Source: Mastigias papua (Eukaryota; Cnidaria; Scyphozoa; Rhizostomeae; Mastigiidae). From it: 64,000 nt of DNA. A program made the position numbers and the translations under genes. Of the stretch, positions 35,728-50,300 are shown piece after piece (the first letter of the stretch is position 1; every line of letters begins with the position of its first letter). Location: assembly GCA_964019165.1 (NCBI GenBank), contig OZ025267.1, positions 5,795,410-5,859,409 on the forward strand. The letters are read 5' to 3'. The notes beneath the pieces were generated by a model. That model worked only from the letters and a program-made list of their open reading frames with translations. It ran no database searches and was not told where the DNA came from.

Positions 35728-37603
35728 TCATACCGGAATAGTCTTAAGATTGGTTTTTTTCTTGTTTTCGCACTGGAATAGTCTTCTTTGGAATAGCCTT
35801 GGAGTAGTTGTGGAATAGTTTCATGCTACTACGCGATTATGTCGAATGAAATTTACTAAAACCATGTAAACTCTATTCGTCCTTGTCCTCATTCCCAAAG
35901 TCATTCAGAAGCTACATTTTCCAACTTCAATATCTAGAGTATCATTACAGTTTGAAGCAGGGACGCCTACGCTGGGGTGGGGGAGCAGGGGGCAGTTGCC
36001 CCTCCTGCCCTTTCCAAGGACTTAATTATTTTAGTACAAAGTGTTTATAATGTGCCCTCAATAGGAACCTTGCCCCCCTGCCCTCGGTGCGGGCAGGCGT
36101 GCCTGGTTTGAAGGAAGCCATCGAAAACAGACGATAAGTTATTCTAGAATTCCAAGCCAATATTCCTTATCAATCAATTCTTGCTACCAGTAGGTGGGTG
36201 GAATGAGGGGGGGGGGATTTCCCCATTTTTATCCATGATCGATTGGCTAATTCTTCGAAATTCGAAGAGGAAAATTTTCACGGGTATGTGTGTGAAGGTT
36301 CTTAGTGAGATTTAATTCTTTGTTCTTTTATTAATATTTTCTCTTCGTCAGCCTATATTCGCGTATCTCATTGCAATTTGCTATACTGAAGGGCGTAGGA
36401 CCAAAATGCGTGCCTTGTAAACATGCATGAACCGTCAAGTCCCCTCTCACTCTTTTATGGTTGGCAATCCTACTGCCTACCTCTGAACTTTGTTTGTTGT
36501 TAACACCTTTTTATTAGTGATTGCCATCTATCAAATCCGAATTTAGCCAATATTTAAGAAAATAACTGTCTGAAAAACATTTTATGATTATAATATGAAA
36601 AAATAATAAGGCTGACTCATATGCTTGCCATTTCTAAATTCAAGCTTCTTATAGTTGAAGGACAGTTGTTAAATCATGTTGGCTGATTCCTCAGATACCA
36701 AATGCCGCAAAATCAAGGTCAATGTTGGTCAATGTCAAATCCAGAAATATACTATGACCAGTGGCCTCCAGGTGGTTCCAGGCCCCTTTTCATAACAAAC
36801 TATAATGGGAAACATATAATGGCGGCAGCAGTCTCAATGACTTGAATGACGAAACTTTTCAGTATTTTGTGGAAAACTTTGTTGAGATGATGCTGAGAAT
36901 CTACTAGTGATTATCTTTAAGCCGTTCGGTATTGTGTGTATAGGGATATCCCGTTAAGGAATTGATTCTGATGATAAATTCACGTTATTGGCCTATCTTT
37001 CTACTTACTCTCTGGCAGATGCCAGAATTTTGCCTGCTGCCGTCAGAAGCTTGGAAATCGCGCCAGTATTCGAAAATCCTCATAGGAAGTACCAAATACT
37101 CATAAGATGGATTTTAGTTAACTTTTCTAGCAGTATCAAGTCAAAGGAGGCACTACAAGTGATTCAGAGCTTTCCCTGAAATTAGGAGAATGTTGCTATG
37201 GTACAGAAGGTCATGCAACTGGGCGATTCATAGGAGTCTGAAAATACCGCGCAAGTTCTCCACTGTGAATGGCTGCAAAATTTGGAACACTAGGCCATAT
37301 CATAGGACAACTTTTTGCGGTAAATATAATTGTTTGTAACATTAAGACCCACTGTATTCTTGCTATGTCTTTTGCTGAGGCCATTGCAACAGCTCGGGAC
37401 AGGGAGAAACCGAAGAATATTGTGAATGTCACCACGGCCATTCGGGTAGCCGAATGTTCTGAATGAGAGCAGAAGTAGTAACGTTCCTGCTAAGAGGTAC
37501 TGCAAGAGCTAGCTAATAGTGAATCAAACTTCGATCAAACATATACATAATAGCAGACAATACAGAGAGAATACTGTTTGAACGTGGGAGCAACATTACC
37601 TTA

Positions 37604-37700
37604 CATATAGGGCCCAAATTACGTATATGTCCCTGACATATATGGCCCACATTACAGATACGGCCTACATTACATATATGGCCCACATTACATATACAGC
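37604..37700. repeat. Degenerate short tandem repeat
   Basis: About four units of atatatggcccacattac with variation, of roughly 20-23 bp. Confidence 0.7.
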
Positions 37701-38329
37701 TCTGTCATATAGAGTTCATAAAAACACCTTAGATCATTGAAGTGGCCCCCTGGGATCTTATCTTTGATACTTTTGTAATAACTTTGAGGTATGATAAACT
37801 TTAAACACTGTATAAATGGTATGTATAATCTCATTTGCATTTTTCTGTATATGTCAGGACTCTGTATGTAATGTAGGCCGCATGTGTCAGATAACATTGC
37901 CACCCTAAGTCTACTGTTTACAAAGACAGACAAACAATATTGGGGTACTATTTGTCTACCAATTAATATAAAGAGAAATCAAGAAGTAGCTTGTGCAAGA
38001 TTAGGAAGTAAATGTTCTGTTTTATTTTGATTCAAAGCATGTCCTAATGGAAATTCAGGTTTTGTATTGAGATATATGTGAGCATCATGAAGAAATTAAG
38101 AAAACATAAGTGTGTTAGTTATATCTTTAGGTGATCAAAAACTTACATGGATCCTTGAAAAGAGCTTTGGCCAAAGGGATGCCCTCATTAATTGAAGGAG
38201 TTGTATAACTATAGACCACACTGATGAGTATGAAAGTTTTTGACAAGGTCACATTTGCAAACATAGTTGCCAGGTGCGCACAGGTCCAGTTCTTCATGTG
38301 TATTGAAGCTACACTTTTATTCTTTTTAG

Positions 38330-41300
38330 GAGTTAGACTTTTAAATGGAGAAACTACTATCTTGCTACCATACACAAAGCCAAAGACTAAAAATTTTTCC
38401 AAATTTAAAAGGACTTGTAGCAGTACACCAGAAAATAATTCTGAGGATACAGATTCAAAGCCAAACCACCTGAAAGAACAAGCCACTAAAATTGAGCGTG
38501 TTATTGAGGATAACAAACATAAGATTGAGCACAAAAGATCAGATATCACTGATGAAGAATGTGAGTATGACTTTATGAGTGCCATTGGTTATTTTTCGAG
38601 ACATCCTTCTTATTTTCTCTTTAGTATTCTTTAAATTTTTCACATGTGGTCTCCCCAGCAAATTTCACCTGATGGATCATTAACACCTTTGAGTTTTAAA
38701 ACAAGAAGAGATGCAGTCTGGCAAGTGACTGTGTTGCATTCATGGAAATGTATTGCAGTAGAGATTTGCATGTACATGTTTGTAATTAGCTTCTGTATTG
38801 CCCAAGTTGGTTGCAATTCAAGCCCTGAATTATGATTTTACTATGGTTTGTAGCTTCAGTAGAGCTTGTTGTCTTGATCTTTTTTAGCTTTAAAGCCCTA
38901 CTATTTCAAGCCAACTGCAGTTAATATTGACTACAATGTTCAGTACACCAGAAATACTTTTATCTCTCCATCAAGAGCCATTTCTGATTATCTTCTATCA
39001 ATAAGGTATTATTTTATTGGTAATTTACTTGTAAGTCCCAATTAGACTAGGGATGGGGTTAGAATAGTAGGGGATTGGAAATTTCCAAAAAACTTAATAA
39101 ATGGGGGGATTGGAGTAACTGGGGTAGGAGGAATTTCCTTACCTATAATAGCTATGAATAAATTTTAAAACTCTATTCAACTGTAGACAATATGAAAAGC
39201 ATGATTTCTCATGTTACTTAATACTTGATCAAATTATCAACTCAAAAGTATAACATGGGGAGTCTGGAATAAGGATATCCTGGGTGGATTTTTCAAAAAA
39301 TTAATATATCGGTGGATGTTTATTCAGGACTCAAAGGTAGTCCATCTGGTAGATGCTATTCCAGTTACTTTCTCCCTTTGCTGTTTCAATTCACTGTAGA
39401 TATAGATTATTGTTTGGTATTTGGATGATTGTTCATCATTGACTCAAATGCCATGATTATTAGTGTGAAGTCTCCTTTTCTATATTCATTATACCCTTAT
39501 CAAATGTTTTTAATTTGATCCTTCTGAAACATATTACCAGTATTGTTGTTATATTCAAATTTCCCTGTGGCAGTCTACCTAAGTCATTGTCATATGGCTG
39601 GTTCTTGGAAATGTTATTTTCATTTCAATTGTTATTATGATCAATTCCTATGGATTTTGTATGCCATTATCATTCATATATGATTTAACTCCTAGCCCCT
39701 ATTCATTTGCAACTGCTCAATGCAGTGAGTATTATTTTGCAAGTAACACCCCTGCTTATTCTGATATTGCTTTAGTGATTTGGATGGACTTCGAAAATCC
39801 TTTATGAGGAATGCTTACAGCAGTGATATAGCACCAGATTACTGCTACCTGAAGTCAGATATTGAGAAAAGGTTTGTTCTTAGAATTCTCTTCTGTTAAG
39901 CTCATATGAAGATAATGCCTACTGTACTTAATTGGCTTTGATAGCCACTTTGAAGGCTGTCATGAAGATGATACTTTGGGGGGGGGGTGTGATATAAAAT
40001 TTGGTGATACAATGGGTGTGGCATCCAAGGAATGAGTGTGGTTTCTGATAGCACAGCTGACATTTTTGAATGGGCTTCAAGTGTTGCTAATGACTTGCTA
40101 AGTGCCTACTTGTGACATCTGTGAAGTATAATTATGTGCTGAAAGCTGCACTGTTTAAGTGAAAATCATAAATTTGCCAACAAAGGTAAATGTTGCCTGC
40201 AATGATGCTTTATTTTCTGGAAGAACACCATTCAATAGTGACTGCCTATTAATAATATTTTGAGATATTTTGCTCCAGCTATAATTCATTTGCTTTTTCA
40301 ACTTTCATTTGTCAGAGCAATGGAAGTTTGGGGAAGTATGGAAGCTTTGGAAAGGGAAAGGAAGAAAAGAAAAGAGGATATGGAAGAAGGTGAAAGGTAT
40401 AGAAAAGGTAATAAAAAGCACACTTACTAAATGCTTAATTCATTTTCTTAGTAAAAGAGTTCTGAGGGGCTTTTGAAGGATTTCCTTTACCACCATTTTG
40501 TCTACTACTCATAATTCTTACTATTTCTTAATACCATTTTTTCACAAATGCCTTCCAGCTAAATAATGCCTACACAGAAAGCAAAAAAGGTCCTATTTAC
40601 AATTTTAATGATATAATAAACATAAAAGTATGTATAAACAACAACTGCTGGTTTTCCAGGTTAGAGGCTGATTACACTTTTGGGAAGAAGTTCCTTTACA
40701 TTGTTAGTCATATTTTGTCCAGTTTTGTAAGAGTTTTGAATGTATACTGCTGAATGATGTGTGGTTGTAAAATTTTCACTGTTTAGGATTAAGTGCACTG
40801 CTTGGTCATCTGAAGAAGTCAATTAAGGATCAAACAAAACAACAGGAGGAAAACCTGGTATGTTTTAAAGCAAATATTTCTAGAACAGAACACCTGTGTT
40901 GTTAGAGGATTGTTTGCATTGTATTTTTTAATTGGGTCATGATATTCTTGATCTATAGTTAGAGATTTAATTTGGATTTAAAGTTTTTGTTATCTATCAT
41001 TCAGAGTTTCAATATATGGGAATTTTCCCATCTGATCCTCGTGTATTCAGAGCAAAGTGTAGTATTTGTCCCTCTAGACTGGTAGGTTGTTCTGGAAAGA
41101 AAACTAGCATCTTTGAGTGTTTTGGTCCTTGTTGCCAATTGGAAATGAAAATTTGTCATCAAATGTTAGTCAGAGGCCTAAGTAGGAGAATTCACGAGAG
41201 GGGCAGTAAGTTGCAAGTTTCTTACCAAAAATATGTAATAAGTGTACTCATTTTTCACGATCGGTCTATTTGCGCTAATGAGCTACGTAAAAGCCTGTCT

Positions 41301-44300
41301 TTTAAAATACTTACAGAGAAAAATGGTAGGACGAGAGTGACGACAAAAAGAGACCACATTTTTTATTATTTGACGACTATTCCATGATTATATATATCAT
41401 GGAATAGTCGTCAAATAATCAAAAATGTGGTCTCTTTTTGTCGTCACTCTCGTCCTATTATTCATCAAAAAGCTGCGATTTCAATCTACAACAGAGAAAA
41501 ATGATTACATCATTTTCCCGAAAAGATAGGAACTGTCCTCCAGCCAGATAGCAACCAAGCTTTACAGAAGGGTTTTTCGCCCCCCTCCCCCTCCTGATTC
41601 CCCTCAATCTTCATCTCTGATGTTACCTTTTTTCAAATGACGTATTTGTTTTATGAAAATTGATGGAGTTTTGTCAAATGAAGGGGTTAGAAAAGGCTAT
41701 GAGATAGTTATCTTCTAAAAAAATAGCCCTATTTTTTTAGAAGATAACTATCTCATAGCCTTTTCTAACCCCTTCATTTGACAAAACTCCATCAATGGAC
41801 CCCTGGGTGTTATGAAAGTTTTATATCCATAAAGTATTACTATCTGTTTTTATGCCTTGGGTATTTTGTTGCATTTGCAAATTTCTCCTTTCCGTTTCAA
41901 ATGATATTTCAGTCTTGATGTAATTAATGACAAATCAATCCTTTTAGGTTTTTGGTGGAGAAAAGCAGCGCAAGCTCTTACTGGAAGGATCCGCTAGAGT
42001 TGTTTTCTACGCTGTTGCAGCGTAAGTCTTTTGCCATCTTTCTGTTAGATTCAACGCCGCAGATGTATGTTGCGCAATTTTTGCCCGAAATTCGGAGATT
42101 TATTTTAGTCAAGTGCTCTTTAGGACTTGATTCAGATGTCTTATTTTTGGTAACACCGTTTGTCGATTTTCTCACCGTGTTTGACATATTGCATCATCTG
42201 CCTGTAAACACTGCGTCTTTGTTATTTCTCCATACGTCATTTCTCCGTCTTGCAGGAACTTATTTGTCATGCTGCTCAAGTTCTCTGCCTACTGGTATAC
42301 TGGCTCAGCAAGTATGATGTCCGAAAGCATTCATTCATTCGCTGATGCTGCTAACCAGGTGTATATTTAACCATATGATTATCAATCATTAAGTCCCTTT
42401 TTTCTAAGAGACTCCTGCATGCATTTTTACTTTACATTTGATACTTCTGCTTGTGAGCTATGAGTTTTTATAAAATTCCTTCAAAATTTTTCAGTGTCTT
42501 CTAGCCCTTGGAATATTAAAATCAATTAAGGAGCCATCACCAGATCATCCGTAAGTCTTCGTATCCGACTCTCTTTCTACATTTTTCATAGTTTTATCGT
42601 TAGATGCTCTATTTTACCACTATAATAGTGAACTCTCCCCAATTGAAGATTCTACACGTACCATGTCAAGTGATTTTTTATAAGAAATTTACATTATGTA
42701 ACCTATGTAACAACTATCTGCTGATAATAATAGCATGACTAGGTATTGGTGAAGGTTCTATTTCCGTGGGGGACCATCCTGCCTATTATGCTACATTGAT
42801 CAATGTGTGACACATCGAATGAAACAAACTACCTATTGTAAGGCGTTATGCATATTCGAAATTGAGTGGGTTTTATCACAATTTGTAATGCAGGCTATGC
42901 GGTGTACCCTCGCTGCCAACCACGCTATATTTACTAATTGCTCTGATACCAGACACTAGTACGAGTTACTGACGCGAGGTACTAGTTCGAGCCACTTGCT
43001 GTGTCACCGGTCTGACTTTGACCCTCATTATCAAAGATGTGTTCACTCCCATATACAGGCTAAACGACACTTCTGATATGTGCTTAGCCATGAATACAAC
43101 AGGTTTTACAGCTCCTATATAACGACAGAACTAAAAAACTATCATCGTTTCACTGCTTTTGAGATGCAGTGTTGTAGACAACTTCTGGGAATAACTTGGA
43201 ACGATCATGTTGCCAATGAGGAAATTAAACACGGAATCCGAAATGTAATCCGAGTATGCGAATCACCTATAGAGATTGCACGTCGAAGGAGCTGCAGTTG
43301 TTTGCTCATGTATCAAGAAGACCAGCAAATTCGCGCATGGTCAGGTGAAAGGGAAACGTACACGTGGTAGACCACAAGCATCCTGGTTAAACGTCATAGC
43401 CGAATGGACTGGAAAGAATATCGTGGCTTGTGTCAGAGATAGCATTGATCGCAAGAAATGACGAAGAACAGTAAAAACGCCGTAACGGTCTAAAGACCAC
43501 GGGACTGACATGACATGACATGACATGACATGACATGACATGACATGACATGACATGACATGACATAAAATGACATGGCATGACATGAAGTGACATGACA
43601 TAAAATGACATGACATGACACGACATGAAATGACATGACATAAAATGACATGACATGACATGAAATGACATGACATAAAATGACATGACATGACATGACA
43701 TGACATGACATGACATGACATGACATGATATGGCATTATATATATGACGTGATTTTGCATGACTGGGGTTTCATTATATCAATCATAGTATCATTCTATG
43801 GTTTACTCTGCAATATTATCTCCATCATTTTATTCACCTTCCATTTAGTTACAACCCATTTCTCATTGATCAATCATTGACTTTCAGGTATGGCTGGTCT
43901 CGAGCACGTTATGTTTACTCACTTATCAGCGGTGTAGGAATCTTCTTTCTTGGTTGTGGATTCTCAATTTATCATGGTATATCAGAAATTTTGAATCCCA
44001 CTCAATTAACATCACTGCCAGTGGTAAGTTTTTTATTATTCCAGTTGTAGTCGGTAACTTTAATCTAGAATTCATCCTGTACTCATGAACCTACATGCTT
44101 TACTTTTTTCGTTGTTGATTCACCTAGGAGATATCTTTGAAAGTTGCATTTAGATTATGTAGTTAATTCTTAACCTAGATTTGCTTACTCTAGATTGAAA
44201 TATAGATCGTGACAATTTCCATCTGAAGATATCCGTACACTTTTTCACTTTCAGTTGATCTACTTCTCAATTATTATGTAAAACAACTTGAAATCCATTG

Positions 44301-47300
44301 TTTCCGTAGTCCTTCCAGTAACTGTTAGAGCGTTCACGTGAGGACTTTCAGACCGGTTTGAAACTCACGCCGGCCTGAGTTCATTTTGGGTGAACCAATT
44401 TCCTTGCATTCACATGGATGTTTCAAATTCAATTCAACCTACAGCAACGACAATACTGAGTTTTTACAAATTATTTTACTGAATAATTCCATCCCAGGAT
44501 GCAGTTCAGTTTTGATTTTGCGTGGTCAGTTCGCCTTGGTCTGAAAAAGTCCGTCACATGACAATTTCACGCCGGCTTGAGATTTCAAACCGGTATGAAA
44601 AGCCGAATTAAAAGTCAGGGCCGCGTGAATTCAGTTCACCTTACTTATATGAACACTCAGGGGGAACTCACTCAACGAACTGAATTCATGCGGGCGTGAA
44701 TCTAAAACCCAAGGCCCTCTTAGCTTATAATAAGTACCCCTGTAAGATATTTGATTATTTCTAGTTTAGTAGTATAAGCATATATTCTTTCATTAAGTAT
44801 ATCATAAGACATGAGGTTTCAACCCAACCGAATGCTTGGTTTTCACCAGATAGCAATTAGATGCAAATTTTTCATTTGGATTTACACGGTTAGGGAGCAC
44901 AATATATGATCCGAATTATGTATTTTCATAATTAAAACTGGATATAAATATTTGCTTGATGCTTTTTGTTCTTTGCCAAGGCTTTCGCTGTCCTCGGTGG
45001 TTCATTAGTCGTGGAAAGCTGTAAGTGGCCTTTCAAGTATTTTCTTGTGAAACTGTTCTGTAAGATTGAAACACATATTTAATGGAGCAATGGCATAAAT
45101 TGAAATCACTCTTAGTAGAGTGTCCCAGAGTTTGTATATAGTTGCTTATATTCTTCAATGAAAATGTTTTTTACATGTTTTAAGAATATGCATTTTTTAC
45201 AGTAACAATGATAACAGCGTTCAGACAAGTTCAGAAGAGTGCGAGAGAAAGTGGCCTTAGTTTTAAAGAATATTGTAAGTTTTTCGGGCACTATGTTGTG
45301 GCTGATCAGGTTTTTTATAATGCCTGGATGCAACGTTATCACTTACACATGATATTTACGGAATGTTAGAATTCATTGCTAGAAAGTAGTCATGTGTCAG
45401 TTGATCAATAAAAGATTTTGCTTGTTTCAATTCTCGCCTTGCGGTATTTTTCCATCACCTCAAAGAGTAGCCCGTATGGGCATTGTTGTATATCCCCAAT
45501 GGTAATCTTTTCACCTCCTGCATTATGGTACTAGAGTATTAGAATATGGCAGTATCACAGTATATCCATGCATCATTCCCTTGTTTAAGCCAACCTTCTT
45601 TCATGTTTACTGTAGGAACAGACAGTACAGGTATCAAACTAAGCTTAACTTTTGTGTCCACGTCTGAAGATCTCCATCCTTTCGTTGTTCTAGTTGCCAT
45701 GTTTCTATAAGGCAGACACAACCTCATTAATAGGAGAGTAAAAGCTATGGTTTTTAAAGTTGTAGGGTACGTTCTTGAGTAGAGTACGTTTTGATCTCAT
45801 AGCAAATGGAGATTGAGTACTATCACTTTATATCGTATATACTCCTTAAAATAACATATTATTCAATCTCCAATTTGGTTTGTTCTTGATGAATGATTTT
45901 TTGTCTTTATTCAATGTGGAAAAGGCAACCATGAAATATGAATGAGATTATATAGTAATTTCAGTTCTATTTGTTCTTAGTGCTTCGTGGCCGCGATCCC
46001 AATGCTGTGGCCGTTTTACTCGAGGACAGCGCAGCTGTTACTGGTTTACTTTTGGCAGCCGGCTGCTTAGGATTAACTTCATATACAGGAAATATTATTT
46101 ATGATGCAATAGGATCGATAAGTATTGGAGGTAAGATTACTCTATTGAACTTATGAATAGATTTGTTCCAGAATAAAATCCAAGCCTATAGTATTTGTTG
46201 GAATATTCCTAGTTGTTTTACAACTAGTGTATATAAAAAGTATACTAGTCTAGTGGTAAAATAGTCTAGTGATATAATGGCAAAAAACAATGTGGTAGCA
46301 TGATACCGAGTAATATAATATGATACTCAAGTAGTATGATACCAAAGTAACATAATAGCTGGGCAGTATATTAGCGCAATAATAACGGTTTAATGATAAT
46401 ATGGCAAAACAGTGTAATTGTCTTGCAATATAATAGCCAAGTGGTATAATAGCTAAATTGTATGATGGTCTATAATATAGTGGCCTAATGACGTAATGAT
46501 CTGATAATGTAATGACAAAGCAAAATAGTAACCAAGTAATATAATGGCCAAATAATATAGTAACCAAGTAGTATAATGACCAAGTAATATAGTAGCCAAG
46601 TAATATAATGGCCAAATAACATAGTAGCCAAGTAATATTATTGCCAAATACTATAATAGCGCAATAATATAATAGCCCAGTTAGGTAATCGAATGATACG
46701 GGGTTGTAATATACCGTAATAGCCTAGTTGCATAATAGCAAAGCATTGCAATAGCCTAATAATATAGTGACAAAACAGTATAATAGCCTAGTGGTATAAT
46801 GGCCTGATAGTATAGTGGCCTAATAATATTATTGCCTGATAGTATAATAACATAATGATATATTTCCCTTTACTTTGGTCTGTAGCCTGCATTGTATCTA
46901 CAATACTCACCAAAAGTCCTTGTGACATTTACAAGAGACTGATAAAAACCACATTCCTCTACATTTTGTCATCGTTGTAACGTACACTCACCCACTCCTC
47001 CTAGAAAAATCTTGGTTCATCTATGTGATACTTGAAGTTGTCGTGCACGTGAATGCATGCTCTTCCTCCCACAAGCCAACAGTGCTTCAGGGGAGAGGGA
47101 GGGTGATAGTTCATTTCGGAATACAAAAAGTGCAGAGTGTCCCAGGGCTTTTGGCGACTATTGTACATACAATGTGAAAGAACAATCTTGGATTGTTGTT
47201 TTAGTATCGTTTGCTTCTGTAAGTTAGGACGTCTTTCAAGAAAATTGGGATTTTAACTTCTGCCTGCTCATATCTTAGGGGAGAGTTCTCTAATTCAGTA

Positions 47301-50300
47301 TTATTAGCTAGTTATTGTCAACTTAGGCCAATAGGATATATTGTAGACAACTGTTCCGGGTAGCTTTTTGACGGGCAAATACGTTTTGGGTATTGGCCAG
47401 AATCTCATTGCCATTTTATTAAGGAATTCTTACACGATAACACAAGTAGTTCTTATTGCAATTTCAGCCTTGCTTGGCGTTGTAGCTGTTTTCTTAATTA
47501 GACGCAACTCAGATGCTTTGACGGGAAGGTATGTTTGTTATAGTGACATTGAGATAGAAGATGCAGCTCATATTACTTCATCAAAACATCAATATATATT
47601 TAGATAGAGAGAGTCCAAAAAATGCAGATCCATAGACAACTGAGCCGGATTGGAGAAGGAGGCAGGAACGAAGTCGTAGTGCCATTGTGCTACTTGGATC
47701 ATCGGGAAATACAATTTCAGCGAATTATTGGGGGCACTGCCCGCCCAGCCCCCCCTCACTGTCTCTGGGCCTGAAGTAGATGTTATTTCAAGGTCTTATC
47801 TGCATGCTTTAGTCATCTGTCAATCAGTGTGTTTTTACTTTGAGTATAAATTTCGGCAATAATGTTTTGTTTCATTCAGTTCTTTGAACGCATAGTATGA
47901 CCTTCTAGCGCTGTACTTAGTAGCATCAAATGATAAGGAAAATTACTTCTGATGAAACATAGTCCTTATTGCGAGTTGTAACAGAGTATTCACGAGGGGT
48001 AGCAATCGCTAGTATCATGAAAGGATAGGCAATTGGTACTGTACAAATAGAATATAGATTGATTCTAGAAAGTTTCAGGTGTGAAAGCGTACTCCTTTCA
48101 CTTTAATATGCCTTGGTTTTTAGAGTGTTGTTTTGTATTTGGGCTGTCTATTCTCAGGTCAATTCATCCTGATCGGTTGCGACAAATAATTGAAAGTTTA
48201 GAGAATGATATTATGGTCAGGTATGATTAGAGTTTTAATTGTTTCCCTTATTATTTACTTGTCCATTGCTATTTCTTTTCCAATCTTTACGTCAATATCT
48301 TCCATCCTCTCTGAGATTGTATAGCAAGTTATATTAAAGTTGATCTGTTCCTCCTTTCTTGTTACCCTATGTGAAATTAATGGAATTTCGACTTAGTGAC
48401 CCTTTAGAGAATGATAACGGTGACTGCCTTAAGTATCAGCCTAGAGTCAACTTTGGAGATCTCCTTTCTTCCAATAGATCTATACACGATGTCAAAGCAA
48501 CCGAACTAGGTAAGTTGTGTTCATTCATATAATGGGGAAATAATGTTTTTGAATTCTATTGCATTCAGTTGCATTTCGTTCATTTTCAATTTGCCTCTAT
48601 ATTCAAACAGAGTTATGACATTTGTGCGAGATATTTTTGTTTCTTTGTGTTTGTTTATTCATTTAGTCTTTAGCATAAATTACAGGAGTAAGCTTACAGC
48701 TGTATCAGCCTGATTCACAAATGAAGGGAATCGTTATAAATCACAATAGAAAAGAAATGTCTTTATTCATATACATATTCATTCTTGTAAATTTAAGTCA
48801 TATAGTTTACAGATTTTTCTTGAACACATGTGTTAAAATTTCTATGTCAGTATTGAAGTCTAGGAGTTTCCCAAATGGTTAACCTTATTTCATAGTATTA
48901 TACATTGACATTTATGAAAAAATGTTATTGTGAACAAACTTTGAAAATAATAACGGACGTTTTACGGACTTGTGGTACTTGCACAGATCCATTTAGTCAT
49001 TGTTTTTGAATATGAAGATGGTTTACTCTATGGTTTTGCTATTTTAGCAGTGGTTTGCTACGGAATTGATCCCACGTATTATCGCTGTCCGTGTGAACCT
49101 CATGAAATCAAATAATTATCTTCTAGGTGCAGATACTGTTAGATTCAAAGCGGAGATAAATTTTGATGGACGAGAAGTCACTAGAGTGCACACAAACCGA
49201 CTTAATATGGAACAAGTTCTATCGGTAAACACAGTTAGAAGATCAGTCCTTTTAGTGACATTTATTCTATTACGCCCATATTTCTGTTTTGCATGATTTC
49301 ATCTTTACTTTTTCCCGAGAACTCTTTAACTAGCCTGAAATCGAACACGCACCTACTTGCCAAAGAAAGTAGCAAACCAGATGCTCTATTTCTTCTGTCA
49401 CACTAGGCTTGATCCGCATCTGGTTGTATAATTCCCCTCAGCTTTTGTTTATTATTCGATATCTCCAAACCCTATTGAGTGTCAATAGAAAAGTAAGGGC
49501 TTTAAGCATGCCTCAAAATTTTTCCATGTCATTGTGATATCATTTCTTTCGCAGAAACGAACGCTATTTATTCTATATGTACTGATGCTTTTTGGCCTCA
49601 GAATTTTTTCTTGCATTTTCATATGGGATCTACAGGCAACCACTCTATGTAAACATTATCATAGCAGCACCAAGAAGATCTTAGATTTAATTTAAAAAGT
49701 TTTCTGGCTCAGTCATCCATTGTTACATTCCGTTTTGATCCTTTTCAAATGAATTGTGCTCACATTGTACAATATTAATTTGAAATGAACTTTGCTGTTG
49801 CAGGAAGTTCAAAGTATTGAAACAACCGAACAGCTAGAGCAGTTTCTGTTGGACCACGGCGAGCAGATAATTGATGTATTAGGATCTCAAGTAGATAGAA
49901 TTGAAAGAAATATCAAGGTATGTAAAGTTGTTATCATTCTCATTGAGGGAGCATTATTATTTGTAATATCAGGTGCTGTTGCTCGATTCTTAGTGATAGA
50001 TTTTTCTAGATGCTTGAGTGTGGTGTTAACTGCGAATATCACATTTCTTGCATGTTATGTAGAAGCATAGTTTGTATTATTCAACTTCGGTTGACTATCA
50101 GCGAGAAAAGAGCAACGAGACATTAACCTGGAGTGCCCAAGGATAGTTAACTTCTGTTGCTTACAGCCTTTCAAGGAATGGGCATTCAGAAAGCAAACAA
50201 ACCCATGCTGCATTGCTTTGGGGCATATGGCCCTTCCCGCCCTGAAAGGGTTAATATCCTTCTTATCCTTTTATAGCTTTGGCGTTTGCTATTTAGTTTT

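Larger units (their letters stand above)
33257..38329. other. Intergenic, repeat-rich, no gene recognised
   Basis: This separates the divergent flavoprotein and SLC30A9 genes, so it should hold both promoters and the missing first exon of SLC30A9. Repeats seen include gggcagttgcccc-type segments at 35565-35590 and 35970-36080, the hammerhead-like motif near 35693, and tandem units at 37604-37700. A reverse frame at 37293-37505 begins at TTG, not ATG. Confidence 0.5.

Noticed and set aside
37269..37320. MAAKFGTLGHIIGQLFA followed by a donor-like GTAAAT, as a possible first exon of SLC30A9
   Set aside because: It ends in phase 0, while the exon at 38330 needs phase 1.
37293..37505. Reverse-strand frame with a hydrophobic start (YLLAGTLLLLLSFRTFG) and basic sites, looking like a secreted peptide
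   Set aside because: It begins at TTG, not ATG, has no supporting promoter, and overlaps another hydrophobic frame. It could be an exon, but nothing joins to it.
38127..38585. 152-residue reverse-strand frame
   Set aside because: It overlaps the SLC30A9 exon 38330-38560, whose forward reading fits the downstream exons in phase.
43505..43733. Possible CRISPR or other regularly spaced array
   Set aside because: It is a continuous pentanucleotide repeat without spacers, in an animal genome.
43341..43760. Repetitive SCHVM frames up to 139 residues on the reverse strand
   Set aside because: They are produced by the TGACA array.
46250..46647. Reverse-strand Tyr/Leu/Ile-rich frames resembling membrane segments
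   Set aside because: They are products of the AT-rich minisatellite, with no start context and no splice signals.
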